A stretch of DNA of 64,000 nucleotides, taken from contig JAJFIR010000053.1 in assembly GCA_021774795.1 (NCBI GenBank), positions 62,001-126,000 on the forward strand, read 5' to 3'. A program made the translations under genes and the position numbers. The notes beneath the pieces are model-generated. The model had not been told where the DNA came from. It saw nothing but the letters and a program-made list of their open reading frames with translations, and made no database searches. This document shows positions 19,058-30,588 of this stretch, in pieces. Within the stretch, counting starts at the first letter, position 1. Every line of letters starts with the position of its first letter. This DNA is from Emcibacteraceae bacterium. Lineage in GTDB: Bacteria > Pseudomonadota > Alphaproteobacteria > Sphingomonadales > Emcibacteraceae.

Positions 19058-20413
19058 ATGACTAGAAAATATTTTGGAACCGATGGTATTCGCGGGACGG
19101 CGAATGAAGGAAAAATGACTGCTGAGATCGCGATGCGTGTCGGTATGGCGGCGGGTCGGCATTTTACGCGCGGCGAACATCAACACCGCGTTGTAATCGG
19201 TAAGGATACACGGCTTTCCGGATATCTTCTTGAGCCTGCCCTGACGTCTGGATTTATTTCAATGGGCATGGACGTTGTCTTGCTTGGTCCAATGCCAACA
19301 CCTGCCGTCGCTATGCTTACGCGGTCCCTCCGTGCCGATCTTGGGGTGATGCTGTCGGCCTCTCATAACCCGTTTCATGATAATGGTATTAAACTTTTTG
19401 GTCCCGATGGCAATAAGCTTTCCGACGAGATAGAATTGGAAATCGAAAAAAGAATGGATAACGGGTATGATCAGCATCTTGTTGCTTCGGCGGAGCTGGG
19501 TCGGGCTCAACGACTTAATAACGCGGTCGGTCGCTATATAGAATTTGCTAAAAATACGTTCCCAAAACATTTGCGCCTTGATGGCCTAAGAATAGTGCTC
19601 GATTGTGCCAATGGTGCAGCTTATCGCACAGCACCTAGTGTGTTATGGGAATTGGGTGCAGAGGTTATAACGATCGGTACGTCTCCTAACGGTACAAATA
19701 TAAACGATAATTGCGGCTCCACCATGCCTCAAACCATGTGTGAAAAGGTAGTTGAAACGCGGGCAGACATTGGGATCGCGCTCGATGGTGATGCAGACAG
19801 GCTAATAATTTGCGACGAAAAAGGCAAAATAATCGATGGTGATCAAGTTATGGCGACCATTGCAACGAATTGGCACGAAAATAATCGTTTAAATGGCGAC
19901 GCGCTTGTCGCGACCGTGATGTCCAACCTTGGACTTGAAAAATATATGGAATCTATTGGCTTGAAGCTCGAAAGAACACAAGTCGGCGACCGATATGTGG
20001 TCGCTGCGATGCAGCGGATGGGCTGCAACATTGGCGGAGAACAATCGGGTCATATTGTATTAAGTGACTTTAACTCCACGGGGGACGGGTTGGTGGCAGC
20101 ACTTCAAGTGCTGGCGGTGCTCACAGAAAAGGGACGTCCGGTAAGCAATTTGTTTAAATCTTTTGATCCCTATCCGCAACTTCTGAAAAATGTTCGTTAC
20201 AGTGGTGATGTTGACCCGCTCGAAGATAGTCATGTTAAACAAGCGATCAGCGACGGCGAAAGTAGCCTGAATGGCAATGGCCGTGTGGTAATTCGCAAAT
20301 CCGGAACAGAGCCTCTCATAAGAGTTATGGTAGAAGGCGATGATGATAAATTGATCAACAATGTAGCGCGGGATATTGTCGCATCCGTTCAGTCGACAGT
20401 TCAAAGTGATTAG
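19058..20413 (+). CDS. glmM: Phosphoglucosamine mutase
   Basis: Interconverts glucosamine 6-phosphate and glucosamine 1-phosphate on the path to UDP-GlcNAc for peptidoglycan and lipopolysaccharide. The 451-residue protein has the phosphoserine loop [13 protein letters not shown], with catalytic Ser102 at the same number as in E. coli. The metal-binding loop DGDADRLI and the C-terminal phosphate-binding [12 protein letters not shown] are present. The start [13 protein letters not shown] is typical. A 97-base gap separates it from folP, and thiD follows after three bases. ftsH-folP-glmM is a widespread gene order in proteobacteria. Confidence 0.97.
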   Translation: MTRKYFGTDGIRGTANEGKMTAEIAMRVGMAAGRHFTRGEHQHRVVIGKDTRLSGYLLEPALTSGFISMGMDVVLLGPMPTPAVAMLTRSLRADLGVMLSASHNPFHDNGIKLFGPDGNKLSDEIELEIEKRMDNGYDQHLVASAELGRAQRLNNAVGRYIEFAKNTFPKHLRLDGLRIVLDCANGAAYRTAPSVLWELGAEVITIGTSPNGTNINDNCGSTMPQTMCEKVVETRADIGIALDGDADRLIICDEKGKIIDGDQVMATIATNWHENNRLNGDALVATVMSNLGLEKYMESIGLKLERTQVGDRYVVAAMQRMGCNIGGEQSGHIVLSDFNSTGDGLVAALQVLAVLTEKGRPVSNLFKSFDPYPQLLKNVRYSGDVDPLEDSHVKQAISDGESSLNGNGRVVIRKSGTEPLIRVMVEGDDDKLINNVARDIVASVQSTVQSD

Positions 20414-20416
20414 CGC

Positions 20417-21211
20417 ATGAAGGGTCGCGTTTTAACAATAGCGGGGTCGGATTCTAGTGGTGGTGCCGGTATTCAAGCCGACATCAAAACCATATCAACA
20501 CTCGGCTCTTATTCTATGTCGGCTATTACGGCCATAACTGTGCAAGATACTAACATGGTTAGCGAAGTTTTCCCCATTCCCGAGCATATTGTCAAAGGGC
20601 AAATTGCTTCGGTTCTGGGTGATATCGGTGTGGACGCTGTTAAAACCGGTATGTTAATGTCTCCGAATATCATTTTGACTGTCGCAACTGAGCTTAGAAA
20701 TCATAACAGTCCTATTCCATTGGTTGTCGATCCGGTAATGATGTCGACCAGCGGTCATATGTTACTGAAACCCCATAGTGTGAACGCCATAATTGACGAA
20801 ATATTACCGATTGCAACTTTACTTACTCCAAACTTAGCCGAAGCAGCCAAAATCACCAATGTGGAACTACTGAAGAATATGGATGATATGCGCAGCGCGG
20901 CTTATAAAATACTTAAAATGGGTCCCAAGGCAGTTTTAATAAAAGGCGGGCATCTAAAGGGCGATATTTTAACTGATTTGCTCGTTACACCGAATATGGA
21001 AAAAATATTTTCCTCTTTAAGGGTGCCGGGTAAGGATACCCATGGAACAGGTTGCACTTTAGCTTCCGGCATTGCAACGGGCTTGGCGCAAGGAATGCCA
21101 CTCGAAGATGCTATTGCCCGCGCACATGACTTTGTTCATAAAGCATTGGAGCATGCTCCTGGCTTTGGTCATGGCCGCGGTCCTTTAAATCACTTAGTTT
21201 CTATTGAATAA
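20417..21211 (+). CDS. thiD: Hydroxymethylpyrimidine/phosphomethylpyrimidine kinase ThiD
   Basis: Ribokinase-fold enzyme that phosphorylates HMP and HMP-P for thiamine diphosphate synthesis. At 264 residues it is of normal length. The start LTIAGSDSSGGAGIQADIKT is the ThiD N-terminal signature. VDPVMMSTSGH, LTPNLAEAA, and the ATP/catalytic-site segment DTHGTGCTLASGIA follow in order. It is three bases after glmM, so it is probably co-transcribed. Thiamine diphosphate is the cofactor of the transketolase at the left end of the window. Confidence 0.94.
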   Translation: MKGRVLTIAGSDSSGGAGIQADIKTISTLGSYSMSAITAITVQDTNMVSEVFPIPEHIVKGQIASVLGDIGVDAVKTGMLMSPNIILTVATELRNHNSPIPLVVDPVMMSTSGHMLLKPHSVNAIIDEILPIATLLTPNLAEAAKITNVELLKNMDDMRSAAYKILKMGPKAVLIKGGHLKGDILTDLLVTPNMEKIFSSLRVPGKDTHGTGCTLASGIATGLAQGMPLEDAIARAHDFVHKALEHAPGFGHGRGPLNHLVSIE

Positions 21212-21295
21212 AAGCCCCCTAGACTACAGACGTAATAATATATAGTATCAGCTCATAAAAAATTGAAATACATGTTTTTGTGAGGGACGATTATT

Positions 21296-23728
21296 ATGTT
21301 AAAAATAAAACCAGTGTTGTTTGGAATATTAGGTGGGGTTCTATTTACAATTGCCGTAAATGCTCAAACCATAGAGCAAGCAAATGATAAATTCCGTCAG
21401 CTCAACGAATATCTACCGACGTCAAATGTATACAGGACCGCATCGGGTGCGCCCGGTCATCAATATTGGCAACAGCAGGCTGATTATAAAATTGATGTTA
21501 CCTTGAATGACGATAATCAGACATTAACCGGCTCTGCCACGATTACATATTATAATAATTCGCCGGATGCACTTAAGTATATTTGGATGCAAATGGATCA
21601 AAACCGTTTTGAGTCTAAATCAATGGATCAACTCAGTCGCGTCACACCCAAAAACACCACTGAAATGACAATGGAACGTTTTAGAAAACATGTTGAAGAA
21701 CAGGTATTTGATGGTGGCTATAAAGTAACCGCACTAACCGATAGTGGAGGGGCTGCCCTCAGTTCAACGACTGTCGGATCAATGATGCGTATCGATTTAC
21801 CGACACCGTTGGCAGCGGGGCAAAGAACTGAATTTACGATAAATTGGTGGTATAATATTCCTGACGCTCGGAAATTCAAATTATCTCGCCAAGGCTATGA
21901 ACACTTTCCGGATGATAATAATAAGATCTATGAAATTGCTCAATGGTACCCGCGGGTTACGGCCTATTCCGACTATGAAGGGTGGCATAATAAAGAGTAT
22001 CAGGGGAGCGGTGAGTTTACCTTGGAATTTGGCGATTATGATGTGACCATCACGGCACCTGCTGATCATATTGTCGCGTCAACCGGCGTTCTTCAAAATG
22101 ATGCGGAAGTTCTGACGCCTGCGCAAAGAGACCGGTTAATCGAGGCACGTACTGCGTCCGAACCAATGTTCATTGTAACGCCTGATGAAGCGGTCGCTAA
22201 TCAAAGTAGCCGCTCTTCGGAGACAAAATCATGGCATTATAAAGCAGAGACTGTGCGGGATTTTGCTTTTGCTGCTTCGCGAAAATTTATTTGGGATGCT
22301 ATGGGCTACCGGATGAAAGAAAACGGCAAAACCGTTATGGCAATGTCGTACTATCCGATGGCCGGTCAACCGCTTTGGTCTGATATTTCAACGCAGGCTG
22401 TTATGCACACTTTGCAAGTTTATAATAAATATTCACTCACATATCCTTACCCTGTTGCTCTTTCCATTAACGGGCCAATTGGCGGTATGGAATATCCGAT
22501 GATTTCATTTAATGGTGCACGGCCAACAATACATGATGATGGCACCAGGACCTATGGTCGCGCTACTAAGCACGGCCTTATCGGCGTTATTATTCACGAA
22601 GTTGGCCATAACTATTATCCGATGATCATCAACTCTGATGAACGTCAATGGACATGGATGGACGAAGGTATGAATACTTTTGTGCAAAATTTGGCGCACC
22701 AGGAGTGGAAAGATGATTATCCACTGGGGCGAATTGATCCGAGAAATATTGTCAACTACATGACAAGCACGAACCAAGTTCCGATCATGAGTAACGCTGA
22801 ATCGGTAATTCAAAAAGGTAATAACGCCTACGCCAAGCCGGCGACGGCATTTAATATATTGCGAGAAAGTATTCTTGGTAAAGAATTATTTGATTTTGCG
22901 TTCAGGGAATTCGCACAGCGCTGGAAATTTAAGCGGCCAACGCCTGCCGATTTTTTCCGTACAATGGAAGATGCCAGTGGTGTTGATCTTGACTGGTTCT
23001 GGCGTGGATGGTTTTATACGACTGACCATGTGGATATGTCGCTCGATAATGTGCGCCACTTTACGATCAATACCCAGGACCCTGATGTTGAAGAAGCGTT
23101 CAAGCGCCGCAAAGAGATGGAAAAAAGAACGCATCCCAGCTATTTCAGCAATGACGAGCTACCTAAACGGATTGATGAATTCCCTACTATTAAAGATTTC
23201 TACAATGATAATGATGAATTTACCGTTACCAATAAACTGCGTAATAAATATCATGAACTGATCGCCGGACTTGAAGATTGGCAAATAGAAATGCTCAACA
23301 ATAATAGCAATATCTATATGCTCGATTTTAGTAATGTGGGTGGCCTGTTAATGCCGCTTTATGTAGAAGTTGAATATGAGGACGGCACTAAAGAAGAGCA
23401 TCGTTTGCCGGCGGAAATCTGGAAATTGAACTATGAACATGTGACGAAAATGATTGTCACTGACAAGAAGATCGCTTCTGTCGTTCTTGATCCCAAGTAT
23501 GAAACGGCTGATACTGATATGCACAATAATTTTTATCCGCGTCGTATTGTCGAATCGCGATTTGATCTTGTGAAAGAAAAAGCACGGGATCGTCGGGACA
23601 TGCTTAAAGAAAATGCAGAGGAAGTAAAATCTCTGGAGGACTATAAAAAGGAAGAAGCCGATAAGGATGCGGAGAATAAAGAAAAATCTGTTGAAAATTT
23701 CAAAAAATATTTGGAAGAAACCAGATAG
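21296..23728 (+). CDS. Secreted M1-family (gluzincin) metallopeptidase
   Basis: An 810-residue protein with a signal peptide (hydrophobic core VLFGILGGVLFTIAV, cleavage near NAQ-T), so periplasmic or outer-membrane exposed. The zinc site is HEVGH at residues 434-438, with the third ligand Glu457 in WMDEGMN, the HEXXH-X18-E spacing of M1 aminopeptidases. GGMEYPMISF just upstream corresponds to the exopeptidase GxMEN region but reads GMEYP, as in many bacterial M1-like proteins of unknown substrate. The last 50 residues are Lys/Glu-rich and helical. It ends on the first base of the next gene's start codon. Substrate unknown. Confidence 0.88.
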   Translation: MLKIKPVLFGILGGVLFTIAVNAQTIEQANDKFRQLNEYLPTSNVYRTASGAPGHQYWQQQADYKIDVTLNDDNQTLTGSATITYYNNSPDALKYIWMQMDQNRFESKSMDQLSRVTPKNTTEMTMERFRKHVEEQVFDGGYKVTALTDSGGAALSSTTVGSMMRIDLPTPLAAGQRTEFTINWWYNIPDARKFKLSRQGYEHFPDDNNKIYEIAQWYPRVTAYSDYEGWHNKEYQGSGEFTLEFGDYDVTITAPADHIVASTGVLQNDAEVLTPAQRDRLIEARTASEPMFIVTPDEAVANQSSRSSETKSWHYKAETVRDFAFAASRKFIWDAMGYRMKENGKTVMAMSYYPMAGQPLWSDISTQAVMHTLQVYNKYSLTYPYPVALSINGPIGGMEYPMISFNGARPTIHDDGTRTYGRATKHGLIGVIIHEVGHNYYPMIINSDERQWTWMDEGMNTFVQNLAHQEWKDDYPLGRIDPRNIVNYMTSTNQVPIMSNAESVIQKGNNAYAKPATAFNILRESILGKELFDFAFREFAQRWKFKRPTPADFFRTMEDASGVDLDWFWRGWFYTTDHVDMSLDNVRHFTINTQDPDVEEAFKRRKEMEKRTHPSYFSNDELPKRIDEFPTIKDFYNDNDEFTVTNKLRNKYHELIAGLEDWQIEMLNNNSNIYMLDFSNVGGLLMPLYVEVEYEDGTKEEHRLPAEIWKLNYEHVTKMIVTDKKIASVVLDPKYETADTDMHNNFYPRRIVESRFDLVKEKARDRRDMLKENAEEVKSLEDYKKEEADKDAENKEKSVENFKKYLEETR

Positions 23729-24258
23729 TGAAACTTAGAAGTTTTTCTAGATTTCTGATTATAATTATGACCCTGTGCGTGGCTGACCTTAGTCACGCAC
23801 ATCGTTTTTATGCCTCTTTTTCGCAAATTGATATGCAGTCTGAAAAAGGTACTATTGAAATAACGCACCGACTTTTCACTCATGATATTGAAGATCTTTT
23901 AATTCGGTATCAAGGTGGGGCGGGGGAGCTCGACGATGATGTGATCGAAAAGTTTTTACAGAATTACATCATTCAAGCTTTCGCTATTTATAATCCAGAG
24001 GGAGAAAGCATTCCTTTAAACTGGATTGCTATTGAAGTGACGTTAAATGATATTTTTGTTTATCAAGAAGCACCGCTCGAAAAGAATCAGCAAACATTGA
24101 TCATCGCTAACAGGATATTAATGGATTTATTTGAAGACCAAAGCAACACTGTGAACTTAAAACTTGATGGTAAAGTGAAGAGCTATACCTTTCATAAGGA
24201 TAGCGAATTGTACCAAATATCATTTAGTGGCCGTACAGGTAACGTGCCATTAAATTAA
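23728..24258 (+). CDS. DUF6702 family secreted protein
   Basis: A 176-residue protein with a signal peptide (FLIIIMTLCVADLSHA then HRFYASF). The mature part starts HRFYASFSQIDMQSEKGTIEITHRLFTHDIEDLL, followed by LEKNQQTLIIANRILMDLFEDQSN and a C-terminal beta region. This matches my recollection of the DUF6702 family, which often sits beside an M1-type peptidase. The GTG start shares a base with the stop of the upstream peptidase gene, so the two are translationally coupled and probably act together outside the cytoplasm. Function is unknown. Confidence 0.75.
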   Translation: MKLRSFSRFLIIIMTLCVADLSHAHRFYASFSQIDMQSEKGTIEITHRLFTHDIEDLLIRYQGGAGELDDDVIEKFLQNYIIQAFAIYNPEGESIPLNWIAIEVTLNDIFVYQEAPLEKNQQTLIIANRILMDLFEDQSNTVNLKLDGKVKSYTFHKDSELYQISFSGRTGNVPLN

Positions 24259-24307
24259 TAAGTTCGAATACATCAAACTCCTCATTGACATTTAGAAGAA
24301 CCTCTCT

Positions 24308-24367
24308 ATATTCCGCCGTGGGCTAACCCTCCCCAACGAGGGTCAGCTATTCTGGAAGGAATAGGAG
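24308..24367 (+). promoter_or_regulatory. serC RNA leader motif
   Basis: A structured leader directly before serC, the place and type of element described as the alphaproteobacterial serC motif. The first hairpin is GGCT-a-ACCCTC, loop CCCAAC, GAGGGT-c-AGCT (24321-24348). The second is TATTC (24348-24352), loop TGGAAG, GAATA (24359-24363), abutting the AGGAG ribosome site at 24363-24367. Structure around the ribosome site suggests control of translation. The GGAATA strand could instead pair with TATTCC at 24309-24314, giving an alternative fold. Ligand or trigger is unknown. Confidence 0.72.
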
Positions 24368-24374
24368 AAACATT

Positions 24375-25532
24375 ATGTTACCAGAAAAGAAACCAGCGTC
24401 GCCGCTATTTTCGTCAGGACCTTGTGCGAAACGCCCGGGTTGGACGACTGAGAATTTGGAAAATGCCCCTTTGGGCCGCTCTCATCGCGCCACTACTGGA
24501 AAATCCCGCTTAAAAGAAGCCATTGATAGAACTCATTCGATGCTTGGTTTGCCGAAAGATTATCTTGTCGGTATTGTGCCGGGATCTGATACAGGTGCTG
24601 TAGAAATGGCGATGTGGTCAATGCTCGGCCAGCGCGGCGTTGATATGCTTGCCTGGGAAAGCTTCGGCAGTGGTTGGATTACCGACGTTACAAAACAGCT
24701 CAAGCTTAACGATGTTCGCAAAATCGAGGCACCATACGGCCAGCTTCCGGATTTATCGCTTGTTGACCCGGGACGAGATGTCGTGTTTACGTGGAACGGC
24801 ACAACATCGGGCGTCAAAGTGCCAAACGGTGACTGGATCGCTGATAATCGTGCTGGTCTTACTATTTGTGATGCTACTTCAGCGGCATTTGCAATGGAAC
24901 TGCCATGGTCGAAGCTAGATGTAGTTACGTTCTCCTGGCAAAAAGTAATGGGTGGCGAGGGTGCACATGGTATTCTTATATTGTCACCGCGCGCGGTAGA
25001 AAGACTGGAAAATTATACGCCGTCCTGGCCATTGCCAAAAATTTTCCGCCTTACAAAGAACGGTAAACTGATCACTGGTATATTTAAAGGGGCAACTATA
25101 AACACACCTTCAATGCTGTGTGTTGAAGATTATCTTGACGCTCTTGGCTGGGCGGACAGCATAGGCGGCCTTAAAGGACTAATGCAACGATCAGAAGATA
25201 ACTTAAAGGTTCTAAGTAGTTGGGTTGAAAAAACCGATTGGGTTGATTTTCTGGCGGACGACCCGGCAACGATATCCAATACGTCAATTTGTTTGAAAAT
25301 CATCGCGCCATGGTTCCTGGACCTAAGTGACGAGGACCAGACTGCGGCGGCGAAAAAAGTCGCCACTATTTTGGATGAGCGAGATGTCGCCTATGACATT
25401 GGGTCATATCGTGATGCACCGGCAGGTTTGCGTATCTGGGCAGGTTCGACCATTGAAGCAACTGATCTTGAACAATTGACCCCGTGGCTTAATTGGGCAC
25501 ACGACGAAGTGCGTTTAGCATATACAACATAA
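24375..25532 (+). CDS. serC: Phosphoserine transaminase
   Basis: PLP enzyme converting 3-phosphohydroxypyruvate to phosphoserine, the second step of serine synthesis. The 385-residue protein belongs to the longer SerC subgroup found in alphaproteobacteria. It begins [17 protein letters not shown], has [15 protein letters not shown], and places the PLP lysine at Lys190 in [13 protein letters not shown]. It is followed after 34 bases by serA, which makes its substrate, so the operon covers the first two steps. The RNA leader immediately upstream probably regulates both. Confidence 0.95.
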   Translation: MLPEKKPASPLFSSGPCAKRPGWTTENLENAPLGRSHRATTGKSRLKEAIDRTHSMLGLPKDYLVGIVPGSDTGAVEMAMWSMLGQRGVDMLAWESFGSGWITDVTKQLKLNDVRKIEAPYGQLPDLSLVDPGRDVVFTWNGTTSGVKVPNGDWIADNRAGLTICDATSAAFAMELPWSKLDVVTFSWQKVMGGEGAHGILILSPRAVERLENYTPSWPLPKIFRLTKNGKLITGIFKGATINTPSMLCVEDYLDALGWADSIGGLKGLMQRSEDNLKVLSSWVEKTDWVDFLADDPATISNTSICLKIIAPWFLDLSDEDQTAAAKKVATILDERDVAYDIGSYRDAPAGLRIWAGSTIEATDLEQLTPWLNWAHDEVRLAYTT

Positions 25533-25566
25533 ATAATTATTTTACTTATATTGAAAGGAATACCTT

Positions 25567-27144
25567 ATGGTTAAGGTCCTTATCTCTGATAAATTAAGTC
25601 CGCTCGCTAAAGATATATTCGAACGCCGCGGCATTGAGGCAGACCAAATTGTTGGTCTTACAAAAGAAGAATTAGAAACAAAGATTCATGAATATGACGG
25701 CTTGGCAATCCGATCAGCAACAAAAGTTTCTCCAAAAATACTGGCGGCTGCCAAGAACTTAAAAGTTGTTGGTCGTGCTGGTATTGGTGTTGACAATGTT
25801 GATATTCCGGCGGCGACAAATAATGGTGTTGTCGTAATGAACACGCCATTTGGTAACAGTATTACGACAGCAGAGCATGCCATTGCTATGATGTTTGCGG
25901 TTGCCCGTCAAATTCCGGAAGCAAGTGCCTCGACACATGCCGGAAAATGGGAAAAGTCACGCTTTATGGGTGTCGAGCTTACTTCAAAAACACTGGGTAT
26001 AATTGGTTGCGGCAATATAGGTGCAATAGCAGCAAACCGCGCCATCGGCCTAAAAATGAAGGTGATTGCATTTGATCCATTCTTATCCGAAGACCGCGCC
26101 GACGAAATCGGTGTGGAAAAGGTGGAACTTGATGAACTATTGGCTCGCGCAGATTTTATTTCCTTGCACACGCCGCTAACTGATAGCACACGCGGAATAT
26201 TGGGGATGGAAGCATTTGCGAAAATGAAAGATGGCGTAAGGATTATTAATTGTGCACGTGGTGGTCTGATCGATGAAGCCGCTTTAAAGCTAGCTTTAGA
26301 TAACGGAAAGGTTGCTGGCGTTGCTCTCGATGTTTTCGAAGTGGAACCGGCAAAAGAAAATGCGTTATTTGGGTACGAGAATGTTGTCGCGACACCACAT
26401 TTGGGTGCTTCCACAGCAGAAGCGCAGGTTAATGTAGCGGTACAGGTCGCAGAACAAATGGCAGATTACCTCCTTGATGGTGCAGTGACAAATGCGCTTA
26501 ATATGCCAAGCTTGACGGCGGAAGAATCGAAAAGACTTAGCCCATATATGTCGCTTGTAAAGCAGCTGGGCGGTTTTGTTGGTCAACTTACGGCAGACGC
26601 CATTAAAGAGATCAAAATTGAATATCAAGGTGATGTTATTGAGCTAAACGTCCGCCCGCTTACGGCGATCGTGGTTGAAGGCTTATTAAGCCCTCTAATG
26701 GATAATATTAATATGGTCAATGCACTTAACATTGCGAAAGAACGCGATATCGACGTTATAGAAAGCAAGAATGAAGGCGAAGGGGATTATAATACTCTTG
26801 TAACAGTGACTGTCCTTACCGATGCTAATAAATTTACCGTCGCCGGCACTTTATTTGCTGATCGCAGACCACGTATCGTGCAGATTGACGACATTCGCGT
26901 TGAAAGCGAACTAGCCAACAATATGATTTTTGCTACCAATAATGATCAACCCGGTTTTATTGGCTCACTAGGTTCAATTCTTGGTGAAGGAAATTTAAAC
27001 ATCGCGACATTTAACCTTGGTCGCCACAACGAAGGTGGTCGTGCACTAGCGCTTGTTGCCATCGACCAACCGGCATCAAATGATGTAATTTCAAGAATTG
27101 AAAAGCTAGATCAAGTACGCCGTGTAAAAGCGTTAAGTTTTTAA
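25567..27144 (+). CDS. serA: D-3-phosphoglycerate dehydrogenase
   Basis: Oxidises 3-phosphoglycerate to 3-phosphohydroxypyruvate, the committed step of serine synthesis. The 525-residue length is that of the long SerA class. It contains a substrate domain ([16 protein letters not shown]), an NAD-binding domain ([15 protein letters not shown]), and the catalytic region with [11 protein letters not shown] and [12 protein letters not shown]. An intervening domain and a C-terminal ACT domain follow ([21 protein letters not shown]) that usually senses serine. TTGAAAGGA precedes the ATG. An intrinsic terminator closes the serC-serA operon. Confidence 0.97.
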   Translation: MVKVLISDKLSPLAKDIFERRGIEADQIVGLTKEELETKIHEYDGLAIRSATKVSPKILAAAKNLKVVGRAGIGVDNVDIPAATNNGVVVMNTPFGNSITTAEHAIAMMFAVARQIPEASASTHAGKWEKSRFMGVELTSKTLGIIGCGNIGAIAANRAIGLKMKVIAFDPFLSEDRADEIGVEKVELDELLARADFISLHTPLTDSTRGILGMEAFAKMKDGVRIINCARGGLIDEAALKLALDNGKVAGVALDVFEVEPAKENALFGYENVVATPHLGASTAEAQVNVAVQVAEQMADYLLDGAVTNALNMPSLTAEESKRLSPYMSLVKQLGGFVGQLTADAIKEIKIEYQGDVIELNVRPLTAIVVEGLLSPLMDNINMVNALNIAKERDIDVIESKNEGEGDYNTLVTVTVLTDANKFTVAGTLFADRRPRIVQIDDIRVESELANNMIFATNNDQPGFIGSLGSILGEGNLNIATFNLGRHNEGGRALALVAIDQPASNDVISRIEKLDQVRRVKALSF

Positions 27145-27181
27145 AATAGTAGAAACTGTATCCAAAACTTTCTACTTTTTA

Positions 27182-27208
27182 GGAGGGCAGTAATGCCCTC
27201 CTTTTTTT
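27182..27208 (+). terminator. Rho-independent terminator after serA
   Basis: GGAGGGCA (27182-27189) and TGCCCTCC (27194-27201) form a perfect 8-bp stem with a GTAA loop, followed by seven T residues. It is 37 bases after the serA stop and a textbook intrinsic terminator. Confidence 0.95.
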
Positions 27209-27252
27209 GGTCCGGAATCAGTTCAATTCTGTATATTTATAACCTTTTCATA

Positions 27253-27281
27253 TTGGGATTTGATAATATTGGTGATATAAG
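27253..27281 (+). promoter_or_regulatory. Candidate sigma-70 promoter for hisZ-purA
   Basis: TTGGGA (27253-27258) and TATAAG (27276-27281) with 17-base spacing, between the serA terminator and the hisZ start. Transcription would begin near 27288, about 36 bases before the hisZ ATG. Confidence 0.5.
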
Positions 27282-27323
27282 CACTGCGAAACTTAGAAAC
27301 TTAATTAATGCGACACTCTGATA

Positions 27324-28472
27324 ATGCTTGAACCAAATGAAACGGCTCTCCTTCCCGAAGGATTGCATGATAGTCTAGTGGGTGATGCCGTCCAGGAAAT
27401 CAAAGTCGTAGACAAGCTTTTAAACTCGTTTAATTCTCACGGTTATGATTTGATATTGCCGCCGCTGGTGGAGTTCGAAGAAAGCCTTCTGCTTGGCCCC
27501 GGTAAGGCACAATCAAGAAATATGTTCAGATTGATGGATCCCACCTCTCAACGTATGATGGGGGTGCGCACAGATATGACTGGTCAGGTGGCACGCATAT
27601 CGCACGCCCGGCTTGGGAATTCTCCGCGACCTTTGCGGTTAAGCTATGCTGGCGAAGTGCTTCGGGTCAAAGGAACCCAGCTTCGCCCGGAACGTCAATT
27701 TAAGCAAGCCGGTGTAGAACTCATTGGCTCGAACACGACGCAGGCCTACGTAGAAATTATTCTTTTAGCGTATAATTCTTTAACAGAAATTGGTGCTGAA
27801 AAACTAAGTGTCGATCTAGCGTTGCCGCTTTTGGTTCCCGCCATCTGTGAAGGACTTAACTTAAATAGTGAACTTTCAAAATCAGTGCGTCATGCTTTGG
27901 ACGCGAAAGATATTGGTGGACTTGCAAATATCGAAGGTGAAATTGGTTTGATCAGCCGCTCTCTATTAGAAGCCGTCGGAACAGCCGACAAATGCATAAA
28001 GGTTCTTGGTGAGCTAAACTTGCCAACAACAGCGCGCGATATGTGTGAAGAATTGGTTATCTTAGTAAAAAGATTAAAAAATGTAGCCCCGGATTTGATG
28101 ATCACAATAGATCCTGGCGAATATACGGGTTTTGAATATCAAACAGGAATTAGCTTTTCGTTATTTGCAGGAGGTGTTCGCGGCGAACTTGGTCGTGGTG
28201 GTCGATATATCGTTAATGCCCAATTGGGTGAGGGGGAATCTGCCACTGGCTTTTCTCTCTACTTGGATAGTTTAATGCGAGCGATTAATGGTTTTGAGCA
28301 AGCCGAGAAAGTTTATGTACCTTTAGGTACAGATCGGGATAATATTAGCAAATTGCAAGCAGAAGGATTTAGAACCGTTCAAGGACTTGTGAATGAAGAA
28401 GATAATGTCATTGAAGCACGCCGAATGGAATGTGATTATGTGTGGTTAAATGACCATATGGAAAAAATTTAG
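27324..28472 (+). CDS. hisZ: ATP phosphoribosyltransferase regulatory subunit HisZ
   Basis: HisZ is a histidyl-tRNA synthetase paralogue that lacks aminoacylation and activates short-form HisG in the first step of histidine synthesis. The 382-residue protein begins LPEGLHDSLVGDAVQEIK, like a class II synthetase core. It has the motif-2-like region MMGVRTDMTGQVARI and RPLRLSYAGEVLR, and a C-terminal GVRGELGRGGRYI segment. It lacks the C-terminal anticodon-binding domain of true HisRS. hisG is not in the window. purA follows after 33 bases, an adjacency seen in many alphaproteobacteria. Confidence 0.9.
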   Translation: MLEPNETALLPEGLHDSLVGDAVQEIKVVDKLLNSFNSHGYDLILPPLVEFEESLLLGPGKAQSRNMFRLMDPTSQRMMGVRTDMTGQVARISHARLGNSPRPLRLSYAGEVLRVKGTQLRPERQFKQAGVELIGSNTTQAYVEIILLAYNSLTEIGAEKLSVDLALPLLVPAICEGLNLNSELSKSVRHALDAKDIGGLANIEGEIGLISRSLLEAVGTADKCIKVLGELNLPTTARDMCEELVILVKRLKNVAPDLMITIDPGEYTGFEYQTGISFSLFAGGVRGELGRGGRYIVNAQLGEGESATGFSLYLDSLMRAINGFEQAEKVYVPLGTDRDNISKLQAEGFRTVQGLVNEEDNVIEARRMECDYVWLNDHMEKI

Positions 28473-28484
28473 AATACCTGATGA

Positions 28485-29828
<1,344 letters not shown>

Positions 29829-29865
29829 AATATTTAATGAGGCTTTGGCTTAAGTCAGACTCTAG

Positions 29866-30561
29866 TCAGGAAGCCAACTTAGAATACCAGCCATGAATAA
29901 GAAGGGTTTGGAAAAATAATATGGGTGTCTCAAAGCCGCTCGCTGCGATGATTGACCCAACTTCCTGAGGTGGCAGTAACGCAACATTGCGAAAGGCACA
30001 ACTTTTTTCCACTTGCTCAGCCGGCATTCCGGAATAGTTCATTGTCCGCCGCCAAACCTTAAAAAGGCTTTTGTAATCCGAAGCAGAAATATCGGACGCC
30101 AAATCAGCGTTTACCAAATAGCCCTCCGGGCGAAGCCGTGCAGCGATTTCACAAAAAAAATCACGACGCTGATCCGGCTCCATAACAAAATGAGAAACCA
30201 AAATAGACGTTGCGGCATCAAAAGCCTCCGAATTGGTAAGCGTATCAAGATAACCTTCATGGAAAGTACATCGCGGTGCGATGCCTTCCTCCTCTGCGCG
30301 TTGACGACAAATGTCCATCATGGCAGCCGCAGGCTCAACGACTGTGAATCGCCATTCTGGAAATTCTTGGCCAAGGGCGATTAATTCAGATCCGGTTCCA
30401 GAGCCGACACACAATATACGAGCGTCGGCAGGAAGTTCCCCGAGTACCATGCTCATACAAAAATGAAGAGCATCTTTCATAGGAGCTAATTTATATCTTT
30501 GTTTGTCAAAGGAAGAGGCGCGTGTCCGGTCAGAAAAAATAGACGGTATTTGATCTTTCAT
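29866..30561 (-). CDS. Class I SAM-dependent methyltransferase
   Basis: A 231-residue cytosolic protein with a Rossmann-type methyltransferase core. Motif I is ARILCVGSGTGSELIAL near residue 60, followed by the acidic end of the second strand in FTVVEPAAAMMDICRQRA, and a later SILVSHFVMEPDQRRDFF segment matching the motif after post-I. No catalytic motif identifies the substrate. It lies 27 bases downstream of rpoH on the same strand and may be read from the rluD-rpoH unit. Confidence 0.82.
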   Translation of the reverse strand: MKDQIPSIFSDRTRASSFDKQRYKLAPMKDALHFCMSMVLGELPADARILCVGSGTGSELIALGQEFPEWRFTVVEPAAAMMDICRQRAEEEGIAPRCTFHEGYLDTLTNSEAFDAATSILVSHFVMEPDQRRDFFCEIAARLRPEGYLVNADLASDISASDYKSLFKVWRRTMNYSGMPAEQVEKSCAFRNVALLPPQEVGSIIAASGFETPILFFQTLLIHGWYSKLAS

Positions 30562-30588
30562 TACGTGATCCGTGACTGAAGTGTAAAA

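Noticed and set aside
25908-26414. 168-codon minus-strand open frame
   Set aside because: Lies wholly antisense to the well-supported serA gene; low-complexity Ser/Ala/Pro composition typical of a shadow frame.
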